Assembly (NCBI GenBank): GCA_034927285.1
Contig: JAYFQF010000014.1
Location: forward strand, 1 to 64,000
Length of the DNA stretch: 64,000 bases
From: JAYFQF01 sp034927285
GTDB taxonomy: Bacteria; Bacillota; Peptococcia; DRI-13; UBA5745
Reading direction: 5' to 3'
The translations under genes and the position numbers were made by a program. Within the stretch, counting starts at the first letter, position 1; every line of letters begins with the position of its first letter. The notes beneath the pieces were generated by a model. It had not been told where the DNA came from and did no database searches. It saw nothing but the letters and a program-made list of their open reading frames with translations. This document shows positions 1 to 8,018 of the stretch, piece by piece.

Positions 1-273
1 GGTAAAGAATTTTCGAAACACAGCTCTGTAACAGCAGCATTGAACGGAGTGCAGTTCTACTTCCCTGACCCACATGCGCCATGGCAACGGGGCACAAATG
101 AAAATACTAACGGATTGCTTCGCGAGTATCTACCAAAATCTGTTGATATTGCACTCTCGTCCGAAATCGATATTGCTGGTTTCGTTGAAAAACTAACTTT
201 TAGGCCTCGCAAATGCTTAGGCTGGAAATCGCCTCATGAAGTCTTCTTTAATCAATCGTTGCACTTGACTTGA
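1..273 (+). CDS. IS30-family transposase, C-terminal fragment (cut by window edge)
   Basis: The reading frame is open from base 1 and ends at TGA 271-273, so only the last ~90 residues are visible. It begins GKEFSKHSS, the residues that follow the second catalytic Asp (DNGKEF) in IS30 DDE transposases. It continues with PWQRGTNENTNGLLREYLPK, the block carrying the third catalytic acidic residue (Glu of NEN). The internal TTG at position 40 is not a credible start. The visible part looks intact. It is a different copy from the decayed IS30 at 2929-3710: the sequences differ and the orientation is opposite. Confidence 0.9.
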   Translation, partial: GKEFSKHSSVTAALNGVQFYFPDPHAPWQRGTNENTNGLLREYLPKSVDIALSSEIDIAGFVEKLTFRPRKCLGWKSPHEVFFNQSLHLT

Positions 274-293
274 CAATTCAAGGGAAAAAAATC

Positions 294-321
294 AGGCGGC
301 ATAAAGCCGCCTTATTTTTTT
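294..321 (+). terminator. Intrinsic terminator after the transposase
   Basis: A 7-bp stem (AGGCGGC / GCCGCCT) with a 5-nt ATAAA loop is followed by a T-rich tract. It lies 20 nt after the transposase stop and should shield mntP from transposase transcription. Confidence 0.8.
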
Positions 322-361
322 ATGTTTTTCAAAAGAATATGATCATTTGGAGGGAACATTA

Positions 362-931
362 ATGGGATTAGCCGAGATTTTCATGATTGCCGTGGGCCTT
401 TCCATGGACGCTTTTGCCGTATCTTTGTGTAAGGGCTTGAACATGCGGACTTTAAACCGCCGTCACGCTACGGTAACCGCCTTGTTTTTCGGCGGATTTC
501 AGGGCCTGATGCCGCTGTTGGGCTGGTTTTTGGGCAAGCAGTTTGAAGAGTATATCGTCAGTATCGACCATTGGGTCGCTTTTATTCTCCTGGCCTTCAT
601 CGGCGGCAAAATGATCCGGGAGGCCCGGCAAAAACAAGAAGGCTGCTGTCCAGCGGAGTCCTGTCTCAACTTAAAGGAATTAACTATGCTGGCCATCGCC
701 ACCAGTATCGACGCCCTGGCCGTAGGGATCACCCTGGCCTTTTTGCAGGTGGACATCCTGCCCGCCGTCATGCTGATCGCTATCGTCACCTTCGTCCTAT
801 CCTATAGCGGCGTAGGCCTGGGACACCGCTTCGGCCTGCGGTACAAAAGCAAAGCCGAAACCGCCGGCGGGGCCATCCTGATCCTGATGGGGCTGAAAAT
901 CCTTTTGGAGCATCTGGGGGTCATGGCCTGA
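362..931 (+). CDS. mntP: MntP-family manganese efflux pump
   Basis: A 189-aa membrane protein exporting Mn(II) from the cytoplasm, made of two related three-helix halves. The family's acidic motifs appear as GLSMDAFAVSLCKG (about residues 12-25) and ATSIDALAVGITLAF (about 113-127), and the length is normal for MntP. I chose ATG 362 over the TTG at 347 because GGAGGG (349-354) sits 7 nt before it; the TTG overlaps that ribosome site. No yybP-ykoY manganese riboswitch fits in the short gap after the preceding terminator. The gene stands alone; the next gene converges on it. Confidence 0.92.
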   Translation: MGLAEIFMIAVGLSMDAFAVSLCKGLNMRTLNRRHATVTALFFGGFQGLMPLLGWFLGKQFEEYIVSIDHWVAFILLAFIGGKMIREARQKQEGCCPAESCLNLKELTMLAIATSIDALAVGITLAFLQVDILPAVMLIAIVTFVLSYSGVGLGHRFGLRYKSKAETAGGAILILMGLKILLEHLGVMA

Positions 932-960
932 TCAGTTGTCCCGGAGAAAGAGATCAGTCC

Positions 961-1749
961 TTAGGCCCGCACCATCAGCAAGCCTTTTTCGTATTCCAGG
1001 ATCCGCACCCGTCCGTAGAGCAGGGAAAAGGCTTCTTCCGCGGCTCGGGGCGTCAGTTCTTCCGTCCTTAACTCCCGTAAAATACGTCCCTGACGCAAAA
1101 GCAGCAGCCGGTCACAGTAGGCCATAGCAAGGTTGGGATCATGAAGAGTGATCAGGCCGGCCCGGACTTCGGTTTTAGCTACCTCCCGGATTTTTTCCAG
1201 TACCAGATGGCGGTTATAGAAATCAAGAGCGCTGTCAGGCTCGTCCATCAACATTATCGGCGCTGTCTGGACTAAAGTTCTGGCCAGGATCACCAGCTGC
1301 TTTTGGCCTTCGCTGAGCTGGCCGAAGTCTTTCCCCGCATCCTTTGCCATGCCCAGGCGGGCCAGGGCCTGTCCGGCTGCCTGCCGCTGGCTTGCTTTAG
1401 GCGAATCGAAAAGCCCCAGGTAGGGATTTGCCCCCATCAGGGCCACCTCCAGGGCGGTCATCCCCCAGATTGGGCTGGGCCGCTGGGGGATATATGACAT
1501 CAGCCGGGCCCGGCGCCGCTCGTCCAGCTCCAGGGTATCCCGGCCGGCTACCCTGACCCGGCCCGTATCGGCCTTCAGGAGGCCGGCCACGGTTTTCAGC
1601 AGGGTGGTCTTGCCGGAGCCGTTCAGTCCGATCAAGGCGCAGAGCTCCCCGGCGGACAAGGAAAAACCGATGCCGCTGACGATCTGCCTTTTCCCATAGG
1701 ACGCCGCCAGGTTTTCCACCTGCAGCAAAGCCGGACTATCCTGCCTCAA
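961..1749 (-). CDS. ABC transporter ATP-binding protein, FecE/BtuD type
   Basis: A 262-aa cytoplasmic ATPase that energises the FecCD-type permease encoded just upstream. Walker A is GLNGSGKTT (residues 41-49), the ABC signature is LSEGQKQ and Walker B is IMLMDEPDSALD. The TTG start lies on the permease stop codon with GGAGGGG 6 nt before it, so the two are translationally coupled. The family handles iron-siderophores, haem, cobalamin or molybdate. Neighbouring Moco genes on the same strand favour molybdate/tungstate (MolC-like), but the sequence does not settle the substrate. Confidence 0.88.
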   Translation of the reverse strand: MRQDSPALLQVENLAASYGKRQIVSGIGFSLSAGELCALIGLNGSGKTTLLKTVAGLLKADTGRVRVAGRDTLELDERRRARLMSYIPQRPSPIWGMTALEVALMGANPYLGLFDSPKASQRQAAGQALARLGMAKDAGKDFGQLSEGQKQLVILARTLVQTAPIMLMDEPDSALDFYNRHLVLEKIREVAKTEVRAGLITLHDPNLAMAYCDRLLLLRQGRILRELRTEELTPRAAEEAFSLLYGRVRILEYEKGLLMVRA

Positions 1750-2768
1750 AGCCGCCCCTCCTTTTTATGGCACATAAAATAAACCAAAAAGGGTACGCCG
1801 ATAAAAGTGGTCAGGATGCTGATTGGCAGCTCCGCACTGTAAAGGGTCCGGGCCAGGCAATCGGCCAAAAGCAGTACCACCGCGCCTGTCAGGGCGCTTA
1901 ACGCCGAGGTGATAAAGCCGTTTCGGCCCAGGGCCAGCCGGGCGATGTGGGGAGCGATCAGCCCGATAAATACGATCAGCCCGGTAACGGAAATGATCGA
2001 GGCTACCGTTAAGGTAGAGGCGGCCAGCACCAGCATGCGCACCGGCTTCAGCCGCAGCCCCAGCATCCGGGCCTCGTCTTCATTCAGGGACAGCAGTTCG
2101 ATCTGGCGTCGAAAAAGGATCAGCCCCGCCATGCCCAGGCAAAAAAAGGGCAGCACGGTCAAAAGCTTGGCCGCCGTCACATTGCCGAAGCTGCCCATGG
2201 CCCAGAACTCCATGGCCGCCAGTTCTTTTTCCGGATCGGCAAAAAACTTCAGGATCATGATCAGGGCCTGGGACAAGGAGGAAAGCACGATGCCGGCCAG
2301 TACATAAGTGGCGGTGCTGTGGTTATTGGTGACTCTCACCAAGAGCATCACCAGCCCTACGGCCAGCATTCCCCCTAAAAAAGCGGCAGCGGCTATGACG
2401 GCGGTGCCGCCGCCCAATAAAACGATGGCGCAGGCGGCCCCCAGGTTGGCGCCGTTGGCCACGCCGATGACGTCGGGAGCCGCTAGGGGATTTTTAAAGA
2501 TGGTTTGATAGACGTTTCCCGCCATGCCTAAGGCCAGGCCCGCCATCAGGGCCATCAGAGTACGGGGCAGCCGAAGATTGAAAAAGACCCGGCGGGTCAT
2601 CTCCGCCACCTCTCCGCCCGAAATCAGGCCGGCGATATCCTCTAAAGCGATAGGGTATTTCCCTACGCAGACAGACAAAACGAAAGCGGCGGCCAGAAGG
2701 GCCGTCACCATGATAAAAAGCGTCTTTTCCCTGAGGACGCGTCTTTCGCCTTCCCCTGTCTGGCGCAA
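1746..2768 (-). CDS. FecCD-type ABC transporter permease
   Basis: A 340-aa polytopic permease of the class II metal-chelate importers (FecCD/BtuC/MolB). Typical segments include LRLPRTLMALMAGLALGMAG, the NPLAAPDVIGVANGA block (about residues 91-105) and GLIVFIGLIAPHIARL near the end. The start is TTG with GGAGG 7 nt upstream. The gene overlaps the ATPase gene by 4 nt. Its natural partner, the lipoprotein at 4016-5113, is now separated by an IS30 remnant and a terminator-like hairpin, so this pair probably has its own promoter. A partial Fur-box match lies about 55 nt upstream. Confidence 0.9.
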   Translation of the reverse strand: MRQTGEGERRVLREKTLFIMVTALLAAAFVLSVCVGKYPIALEDIAGLISGGEVAEMTRRVFFNLRLPRTLMALMAGLALGMAGNVYQTIFKNPLAAPDVIGVANGANLGAACAIVLLGGGTAVIAAAAFLGGMLAVGLVMLLVRVTNNHSTATYVLAGIVLSSLSQALIMILKFFADPEKELAAMEFWAMGSFGNVTAAKLLTVLPFFCLGMAGLILFRRQIELLSLNEDEARMLGLRLKPVRMLVLAASTLTVASIISVTGLIVFIGLIAPHIARLALGRNGFITSALSALTGAVVLLLADCLARTLYSAELPISILTTFIGVPFLVYFMCHKKEGRL

Positions 2769-2823
2769 GCTTTTTCCTCCCGTTTATGGCTTTACAATAA
2801 GGAACTTCTATATTATTCTAGAA

Positions 2824-2842
2824 GATAATGATAACTCTTTAT
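2824..2842. promoter_or_regulatory. Partial Fur-box-like sequence upstream of the permease
   Basis: GATAATGATAACTCTTTAT matches 13 of 19 positions of the classical Fur consensus, including the first 11. It lies about 55 nt upstream of the permease start in an AT-rich stretch. It could mark iron control, which would argue against molybdate as substrate, or be chance in AT-rich DNA. Confidence 0.3.
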
Positions 2843-2928
2843 AGGAGAGATTACAACGCTTAGATTTAAGTTCCAGACAAAGTTTGTAGATTGCAAGTTT
2901 AATTGCCCACCATATATATCCATATACA

Positions 2929-3710
2929 CTAAGCTGCTGGATAAAGATCATTGGCTGTTTTGTAGTTCAATATCTTTCCGGGGTAGTTGTTCATCCATTG
3001 CTCAATCCGCCGGATATCCGCAACCGTCAGCTTGCCGATATCCGTTCCCTTGGGGACGAAGCGCCGGATCAGCCGGTTGGCATTTTCGTTGCTGCCCCGT
3101 TCCCAGGCACTGTAGGGATGGGCATAATCACAAATCGTGCGTTTCTCCCCCGGCTGCAGGCAGGAGGCCTCAAGACTTTCGCTGTCCAGAAACTCGCTGC
3201 CATTGTCCATGGTGATGCTCTTGATCCTCTCCCGGAACTTCCCCTTATGCTTCCTTTCCAGTCGATCCAGTGCTTCCTTTACGCTTTGCTGTCTTTTATC
3301 CGCAAGCTTACAGATCAATTCCTTGCGGCTGACACGCTCCGTCATCACCAACAGACAGGCTTTCCCTCTACCCACAACCAAATTCATTTCCCAATGGCCG
3401 ATTTCTTCCCGCTTATTTACCGCTGCCGGCCTTTGCTCGATACTGCGCCCCTTCAGGTTGTTCAGCGCCACTTTCCGCACCTTCCGGTATTTCCGTTTCT
3501 TTCTTTTCCGCTTTACCGGCAGGTCTTGGTTGGTGAGGTTCAGGAAATCTCCCCGCTCAATCATATTGTATACGGTTTTTGTTCACACTCTGACCTGGAA
3601 GCGCATTCCCTTAGTCTTGATTTCCCCCAGGGCCGCATCCGGCGAAAAGCCGTCTTTGCCTATGCGCTTCTCCAGATGCCGTCTGATCCTTTTTTTGATC
3701 CAAAGACATA
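2929..3710 (-). pseudogene. IS30-family transposase remnant (nonsense, 5' truncated, catalytic Asp lost)
   Basis: From about 3710 the frame reads SKKRIRRHLEKRIGKDGFSP and continues through GEIKTKG to QVRV. It then hits TGA at 3583-3585, where relatives usually have Cys, and resumes TKTVYNMIERGDFLNLTNQD to the TAG at 2929. The N-terminal DNA-binding region is missing. The first catalytic Asp of the GHWExDxVVG motif is Asn (GHWEMNLVVG). The second Asp (TMDNGSEF) and the Glu (SNENANRL) remain. It is therefore dead on three counts. It lies between two parts of one ABC importer, in the same orientation, and its flanks are much more AT-rich than the genes around it. Confidence 0.88.
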
Positions 3711-3711
3711 A

Positions 3712-4015
3712 ATACCAACCTCCTAATCAATATTCGTACCGTTATCGCAAATCGTACTATTGATATAGTAAGGGAAAATTTTTATGGATAAGTTGGGTTT
3801 GTGTAAAGTATAAGTAATTTTACATTTATATATAAAAAGAAAATTAGTTTACAAAAAAAAGGGGGGCTGGCCTTATACCCCGGGTCATAATGAATATCAT
3901 CCGGGCAAAGCTTTTCCCGCAGATAAAAGGGAGCGGCGCTTATCCGCGCCGCTCCCTTATTTTCTTTTTTCCATTTTTTCCTGATATAGCCTTACGCTGC
4001 TCCGGCTCTTTTTCT
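3712..4015. other. AT-rich spacer beside the IS30 remnant
   Basis: About 300 bp with no credible gene. Bases 3760-3865 are strongly AT-rich, unlike the surrounding DNA, and are probably the outer part of the inserted element or its target. I found no convincing terminal inverted repeats by eye. The left part of the terminator hairpin at 3925-3958 lies here. Confidence 0.5.
3925..3958 (-). terminator. Terminator-like hairpin after the substrate-binding lipoprotein gene
   Basis: An 11-bp GC stem (GGGAGCGGCGC / GCGCCGCTCCC) with a 6-nt loop lies 58 nt past the lipoprotein stop. On the minus strand it is followed by TTTTAT. The plus side also has a T-rich run (to 3971), so it could act both ways. 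If active, it uncouples the lipoprotein from its permease. Confidence 0.65.
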
Positions 4016-5113
4016 TTATTTCGTCACCAGGGCTTCGTCAATCTCCGCGCCATAAAATTCTCCATAGAAGGCTTTGACGTCGGCCTGGAAGTCGCTGAAG
4101 GGATAGAGGTCTTCATGGAGTACGCTCAGCAGCCATTTGCTGCCCAGGATACCCGAAGGGACAGGGGAATCCCAGGCTTCAAAAGCGTCGGGCATTTTAT
4201 AAACGGCGCCGGCTTTCACCGCCGCCAGCCCCGTCAGCTGCGGATCCTTCAGAATATCTTCTTTCTCGTATGCTGCCTCCGCGGGAATGACGATCACCTG
4301 AGGATCCATGGCCAGCAGCTGCTCATAGGAAACCTCCGTCCAACTGGCGCCTTCGATTTCCCCGGCGGCGTTTTTGCCCCCGGCGGCGGAAATCAGGGAG
4401 GATTGATACATATCCCTGGGACTGGTGGTCAGATAAGAAGAATTTCCGCTCATGTAGACCAGGGGCCTGGCGTCTTCGCTCAGTTCCCCGGTCAGTTGGT
4501 CTATTTCAGCCATTTCAGTATTATAATACGCGATCAGCTTGTCGGCGGCAGCATCCGCTCCGGCGGCCCTGGCAATCAATTCAATGGCCTCCACCAGCAG
4601 CTCATGGCTTTCCGGGTTTACCAAGATCGTGGGAATCCCCATTTTCGTCATGGTCTCGGCGCTGTCTTTCAGTTTCAGCGGCAGAATCACCAGATCCGGC
4701 TCCAAAGCGATACAGCCCTCCAGGTCAAATTCTTTCGCGGTGCCCACATTGGGCAGATCCATCAGCCCGGGTGCCGCCAGCTTATAGATCGGCCGGCTGG
4801 CGGCCTTAGCCTCAATGCCCGCCATTTTTTCCGTCAGCCCCAAGGCGATGCAGGCGGAAGAAGAAATATAGTAGCCGCTGACGATCTTTTCCACAGGGCC
4901 TTCGATGGTCACTTCCCGGCCGGCCTGGTCGGTAACCGTGACAGGACCGGAGGCTTCCCCGCCATTCTGGCCGTCTCCGGTTTCCCCATCGTTTTGTTCC
5001 TGGCCGCCCATGGACTGGCCGTAGTTTCCCGGCGCCTGATTCCCGCAGGCCGCCAAGGAAAAGGCCAGGCAAAGAATCAAAAGCAAGGCAATAATCTTGT
5101 TGCTGATCTTCAT
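4016..5113 (-). CDS. Metal/oxyanion ABC transporter substrate-binding lipoprotein
   Basis: A 365-aa class III (BtuF/FhuD/MolA-fold) binding protein. It has a lipoprotein signal (LAFSLAACGNQ, lipobox LAAC) and a Gly/Glu/Asn-rich linker. The family opening VTVTDQAGREVTI follows, then KIVSGYYISSSACIALGL. Two lobes are joined by the long helix around residues 160-185. It should deliver ligand to the permease/ATPase at 961-2768. Start ATG 5113 has GGGGAGG upstream. It lies 120 nt after mogA on the same strand, which hints at molybdate/tungstate; iron-siderophore is the main alternative. Confidence 0.85.
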   Translation of the reverse strand: MKISNKIIALLLILCLAFSLAACGNQAPGNYGQSMGGQEQNDGETGDGQNGGEASGPVTVTDQAGREVTIEGPVEKIVSGYYISSSACIALGLTEKMAGIEAKAASRPIYKLAAPGLMDLPNVGTAKEFDLEGCIALEPDLVILPLKLKDSAETMTKMGIPTILVNPESHELLVEAIELIARAAGADAAADKLIAYYNTEMAEIDQLTGELSEDARPLVYMSGNSSYLTTSPRDMYQSSLISAAGGKNAAGEIEGASWTEVSYEQLLAMDPQVIVIPAEAAYEKEDILKDPQLTGLAAVKAGAVYKMPDAFEAWDSPVPSGILGSKWLLSVLHEDLYPFSDFQADVKAFYGEFYGAEIDEALVTK

Positions 5114-5173
5114 TTTTTTTCCTCCCCAAATCTGCGTTAAGGATAGCTCAACCGCATCCGAAGATACTTCGCT

Positions 5174-5202
5174 ATTCTAACATAAGCTCTACGTTTTGAC
5201 AA
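5174..5202 (-). promoter_or_regulatory. Sigma-A-type promoter of the binding-lipoprotein gene
   Basis: On the minus strand: -35 TTGTCA (5197-5202), a 17-nt spacer, and -10 TAGAAT (5174-5179) with an extended TG. It lies about 60 nt upstream of the lipoprotein start, so this gene need not depend on read-through from the Moco genes. Confidence 0.65.
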
Positions 5203-5233
5203 TGGAGAGGAAGCCGATAGCCCCAAGAAGCCC

Positions 5234-5725
5234 TTATTTTACGGCGCAATCCCCCGCCCGGCCCGTCAGGATATCCAGGCCGTGCTCTAAGGTCGGCAGG
5301 ATGAATTCCAGACATTCCCTTACCGCCTTCGGGCTGCCGGGCAGGTTGACGATCAGGGTTTTTTGCCGGATTCCCGCCGTGGCCCGGCTCAGCATCGCTC
5401 GGGGCGTAATTTGCAGGGAATGCCAGCGCATAGCCTCGGCAATGCCGGGAGCCGGCCGCTGAATCACCGCGGCCGTAGCCTCCGGGGTACGGTCCCGGAG
5501 AGAAAAGCCGGTGCCGCCGGTGGTCAGGATCAGATCCGCCAGTTCCAGATCGCACAGGCGGCAGAGCTCTGTCTTCAGCCTTTCTTCATCGTCAGGCAAA
5601 AGCAGGCTTTCCAAAACTTCATAGCCCGCTTCCAGGACCAGCTGCCGGATCAGCCCGCCGCTGATATCCTCCCGTTTTCCCGCATAGCCGGAATCGCTTA
5701 AGGTAATAACCGCCGCACGATACAC
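5234..5725 (-). CDS. mogA: Molybdopterin adenylyltransferase, MogA/MoaB family
   Basis: A 163-aa cytoplasmic enzyme that adenylylates molybdopterin before metal insertion. The MPT-binding motif is LTTGGTGFSLRDRTPEAT (about residues 88-105), followed by PGIAEAMRWHSLQ, MLSRATAGIR and LPGSPKAV, all typical of the MogA/MoaB fold. Start GTG 5725 has AGGAGGAG upstream. It follows the MOSC gene by 2 nt. moaD, moaE, moeA and moeB are not in the window. MogA and MoaB are hard to tell apart from sequence alone. Confidence 0.85.
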   Translation of the reverse strand: MYRAAVITLSDSGYAGKREDISGGLIRQLVLEAGYEVLESLLLPDDEERLKTELCRLCDLELADLILTTGGTGFSLRDRTPEATAAVIQRPAPGIAEAMRWHSLQITPRAMLSRATAGIRQKTLIVNLPGSPKAVRECLEFILPTLEHGLDILTGRAGDCAVK

Positions 5726-5727
5726 CT

Positions 5728-6171
5728 TTACTCCTCCTTTTGAATGGTCATGTCATCGCCTACGGAAATCACGCCGCCCTCCAATACCCTGGTGAATACC
5801 CCTTCCCGGGGCATGATGCAATCCCCCATAGCCCGGCGGATTGCGCAGCCGCCGTGACACTCTTTGCCGATCTGAGTAAGCTCCAGGAGAACGCCGCCGC
5901 AGCGGAATCTGGTGCCCAGGGGCAGGCTGCTGAAATCCAGTCCGGCAACCACCAGGTTTTCCCCGAAGGCGCCATAATCCACCAGGGCTCCTCTGGCCCG
6001 GAATTCCATAATTTTTTCATTGGACAGTAAAGATACCTGCCGGTGCCACTTGCCGGCATGGGCATCCTTTTCCACACCCCAGTCCCTGATAAAGCGGGCG
6101 CTGCCAACGTTATTTTTTTGCGTGCCTTTTTTTTCGCTGAGGCAGACAGCCATTACCTTGCCCATGCTCAT
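5728..6171 (-). CDS. MOSC-domain protein
   Basis: A 147-aa stand-alone MOSC (molybdenum cofactor sulfurase C-terminal) domain protein. FGENLVVAGLDFSSLPLGTRFRCG (in two parts around residues 69-92) and ELTQIGKECHGGCAI contain the GENL signature and the conserved Cys that binds sulfur or cofactor. Such small MOSC proteins often sit among moa/mog genes in anaerobes and probably carry sulfur or cofactor to molybdoenzymes. It overlaps the moaA stop by 4 nt (ATGA). ATG 6165 is an alternative start with better ribosome-site spacing. Confidence 0.82.
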   Translation of the reverse strand: MSMGKVMAVCLSEKKGTQKNNVGSARFIRDWGVEKDAHAGKWHRQVSLLSNEKIMEFRARGALVDYGAFGENLVVAGLDFSSLPLGTRFRCGGVLLELTQIGKECHGGCAIRRAMGDCIMPREGVFTRVLEGGVISVGDDMTIQKEE

Positions 6172-7145
6172 CCTCCGATCTGCGACATGATATGCCGCTC
6201 CAGATCCTGTCCGCCGGCTCCGTCCCGGAAATGGTGGGAGGCGGGCTTGTCCCGGACAGCCCCGCTGATGGCGTCGCGGATCTCCCGGTCCGGAGCGCCG
6301 GACCTCAGCAGTGATTTCAAGTCCGCCCCCCGTTCATACTGAAGGCAGGTTTTCAGAAAACCGCCGGAGGTAAGGCGGACACGATTGCAGTGTTCACAAA
6401 ACTGATGGCTCAGAGCGCTGATAAAGCCGATCCGGCCCTGAAAGCCCGGTAAACTGAAGTAACGGCCCGGACCGCTGCCCGGCGGGCCCTGGACAGGCTT
6501 CAATGCCCCAAAGGACTCCTCCAGCATCCGCCGCACCTGTTCTTCAGTCCGGCACTCCAGCCCCTTGCCCAGGCCGATGGGCATCAGCTCGATAAACCTT
6601 ACCGCCAAAGGCCGGTCCTTGGCCAGGGCAGCCAAAAGCGGCAGCTGGTCGTCATTAAGCCCCACCGGCACGCAGTTCAGCTTCACGTTCATCCCCGGAC
6701 AGCTTAGGGCCTGGTCCAAAGCCGCCAAAGCTTTAGACGCGCCATAGCCGCCGGTGATCTGCCGGTAGCGTTCTTCTTCCAGAGCGTCAATGCTGATATT
6801 TATCCCGCCGACTCCCGCCTCCGCCAGACCCGGCAGCTGCTCCGCCAAAAGCAGGCCGTTGGTGGTCAGGCTCAGGGCCTCGATCCCCGGCACTTCCTTC
6901 AGCCATTTCAGGAATTCTGTCAGGCCCCGGCGCACCAGGGGTTCGCCTCCGGTAATCCTGATCTTTTTTATGCCCAGCCCGGCAAAGATCTCTGCCAGCC
7001 GCAGCAGTTCCTCATAAGTCAGGATATCCTGATGCGGCGTCCAGGGAACGCCCTCCGGCGGCATGCAGTACAAGCAGCGCAGGTTGCAGCGGTCGGTGAC
7101 GGAAATCCGCAGATAGTCGATGACACGTTTATGGCCGTCCAGCAT
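6168..7145 (-). CDS. moaA: GTP 3',8-cyclase MoaA
   Basis: A 325-aa radical SAM enzyme for the first step of molybdenum cofactor synthesis: GTP to 3',8-cyclo-7,8-dihydro-GTP. The radical-SAM cluster is TDRCNLRCLYC (Cys20, 24, 27). A GGEP motif (ITGGEPLVRRGL) binds SAM. The C-terminal second cluster is CEHCNRVRLTSGGFLKTC. It usually ends in GG, needed for activity, and here the chain ends QIGG. Its ATG overlaps the moaC stop by one base (TGATG), showing an operon with moaC. Confidence 0.95.
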   Translation of the reverse strand: MLDGHKRVIDYLRISVTDRCNLRCLYCMPPEGVPWTPHQDILTYEELLRLAEIFAGLGIKKIRITGGEPLVRRGLTEFLKWLKEVPGIEALSLTTNGLLLAEQLPGLAEAGVGGINISIDALEEERYRQITGGYGASKALAALDQALSCPGMNVKLNCVPVGLNDDQLPLLAALAKDRPLAVRFIELMPIGLGKGLECRTEEQVRRMLEESFGALKPVQGPPGSGPGRYFSLPGFQGRIGFISALSHQFCEHCNRVRLTSGGFLKTCLQYERGADLKSLLRSGAPDREIRDAISGAVRDKPASHHFRDGAGGQDLERHIMSQIGG

Positions 7146-7684
7146 CAGTCCCGCTCCCTTTCATTTCTGTACTCACCGGATTTACCGCCTTCTTTGCGAA
7201 CCAGATGAATATCGAAAAGCTCCATCCCTTTGTCCAGGGCTTTGCACATGTCGTAAATTGTCAAAAGGGCTACGGAAACCCCGGTCAGCGCCTCCATCTC
7301 CACCCCGGTTTTGCCGCCTACCTTAACGGTGCAGACGGCTTCCGCCTGGCTGTTTTCTTCATCCACCGCAAAATCCAGGGAAACATGGCTTATATTCAGC
7401 GGATGGCACATGGGAATCAGCTCCGCGGTCCGTTTTGTGGCCATGATGCCGGCTACCCGGGCCACACCCAGAACGTCGCCCTTGGCGGCGCCGTAGTTTA
7501 CTATTGCCTCCAGCACCGCTCGGTTAAACCGGATCCGGCCTTTGGCTACCGCGGTCCGGGCCGTAGGTTCCTTGGCGGAGACATCCACCATAATGGCGTT
7601 GCCCCGCTGGTCAAAATGATTCAGCTTTTTCTCCGGAGCCGCTTCCGCAGCGGCATCCTCCCTGTATTCCTTCTCCCCAGTCAT
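7145..7684 (-). CDS. moaC: Cyclic pyranopterin monophosphate synthase MoaC
   Basis: A 179-aa enzyme turning the MoaA product into cyclic pyranopterin monophosphate. Diagnostic blocks are IPMCHPLNISHV, the KTGVEMEALTGVSVALLT stretch, and MCKALDKGM with the catalytic Lys/Asp region. An N-terminal Glu/Ala-rich extension of about 20 residues precedes the family start (LNHFDQRGNAIMVDVS). ATG 7684 has AAAGGAG upstream. It is the first gene of the moaC-moaA-MOSC-mogA run. I looked for a Moco riboswitch in its leader and did not see one. Confidence 0.94.
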   Translation of the reverse strand: MTGEKEYREDAAAEAAPEKKLNHFDQRGNAIMVDVSAKEPTARTAVAKGRIRFNRAVLEAIVNYGAAKGDVLGVARVAGIMATKRTAELIPMCHPLNISHVSLDFAVDEENSQAEAVCTVKVGGKTGVEMEALTGVSVALLTIYDMCKALDKGMELFDIHLVRKEGGKSGEYRNERERD

Positions 7685-8018
7685 GCAGCTTCTCCTTTGA
7701 TTTCAGTCTGGCCCTGGACTCCGCCGGGGTTTGGCCGTCTTAAGCTTCAGAGCCTATTTTCTGCCCCTTCGTTGTGCGCCATTCAGGATAACGTCGGCCA
7801 AAAAATAAAGGCCGCTGCCAGCCTGTCTCATTTATCAATTTTTTCGATAGATTAACTATACTCTATAGGAATCTCCGCGTCAAGGGAAGGCAGGCTTTGG
7901 CAAAGCTTTGGCTTCCTTGCCCTTCTTCGAAAACCTGCCTTCCCTCTGAGCGGTTTCAATATTCTTCACGCACCAGGCCCGGACGATCATGCCGGCGGCC
8001 AGGTTTACGAGAGTGATG
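7685..8018. other. Intergenic region with two hairpins, no gene
   Basis: This is 334 bp between moaC and the repeat-protein gene. Bases 7883-7894 and 7934-7945 (AGGGAAGGCAGG / CCTGCCTTCCCT) form a 12-bp inverted repeat with a 39-nt loop and no T tract; it may end transcripts of the repeat-protein gene or be a small structured RNA. A second hairpin (CGGCC / GGCCG, A-rich loop on the plus strand) lies near 7795-7813 in the moaC leader. No ORF is convincing. Confidence 0.4.

Noticed and set aside
3583..3585. TGA inside the IS30 transposase remnant as a possible selenocysteine codon
   Set aside because: The aligned residue in relatives is a non-redox Cys, there is no SECIS-type hairpin noticed after it, the N-terminus is missing and a catalytic Asp is lost. 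It is simple decay.
7690..7860. Moco riboswitch before moaC
   Set aside because: The expected conserved blocks are not recognisable; only simple hairpins are seen.
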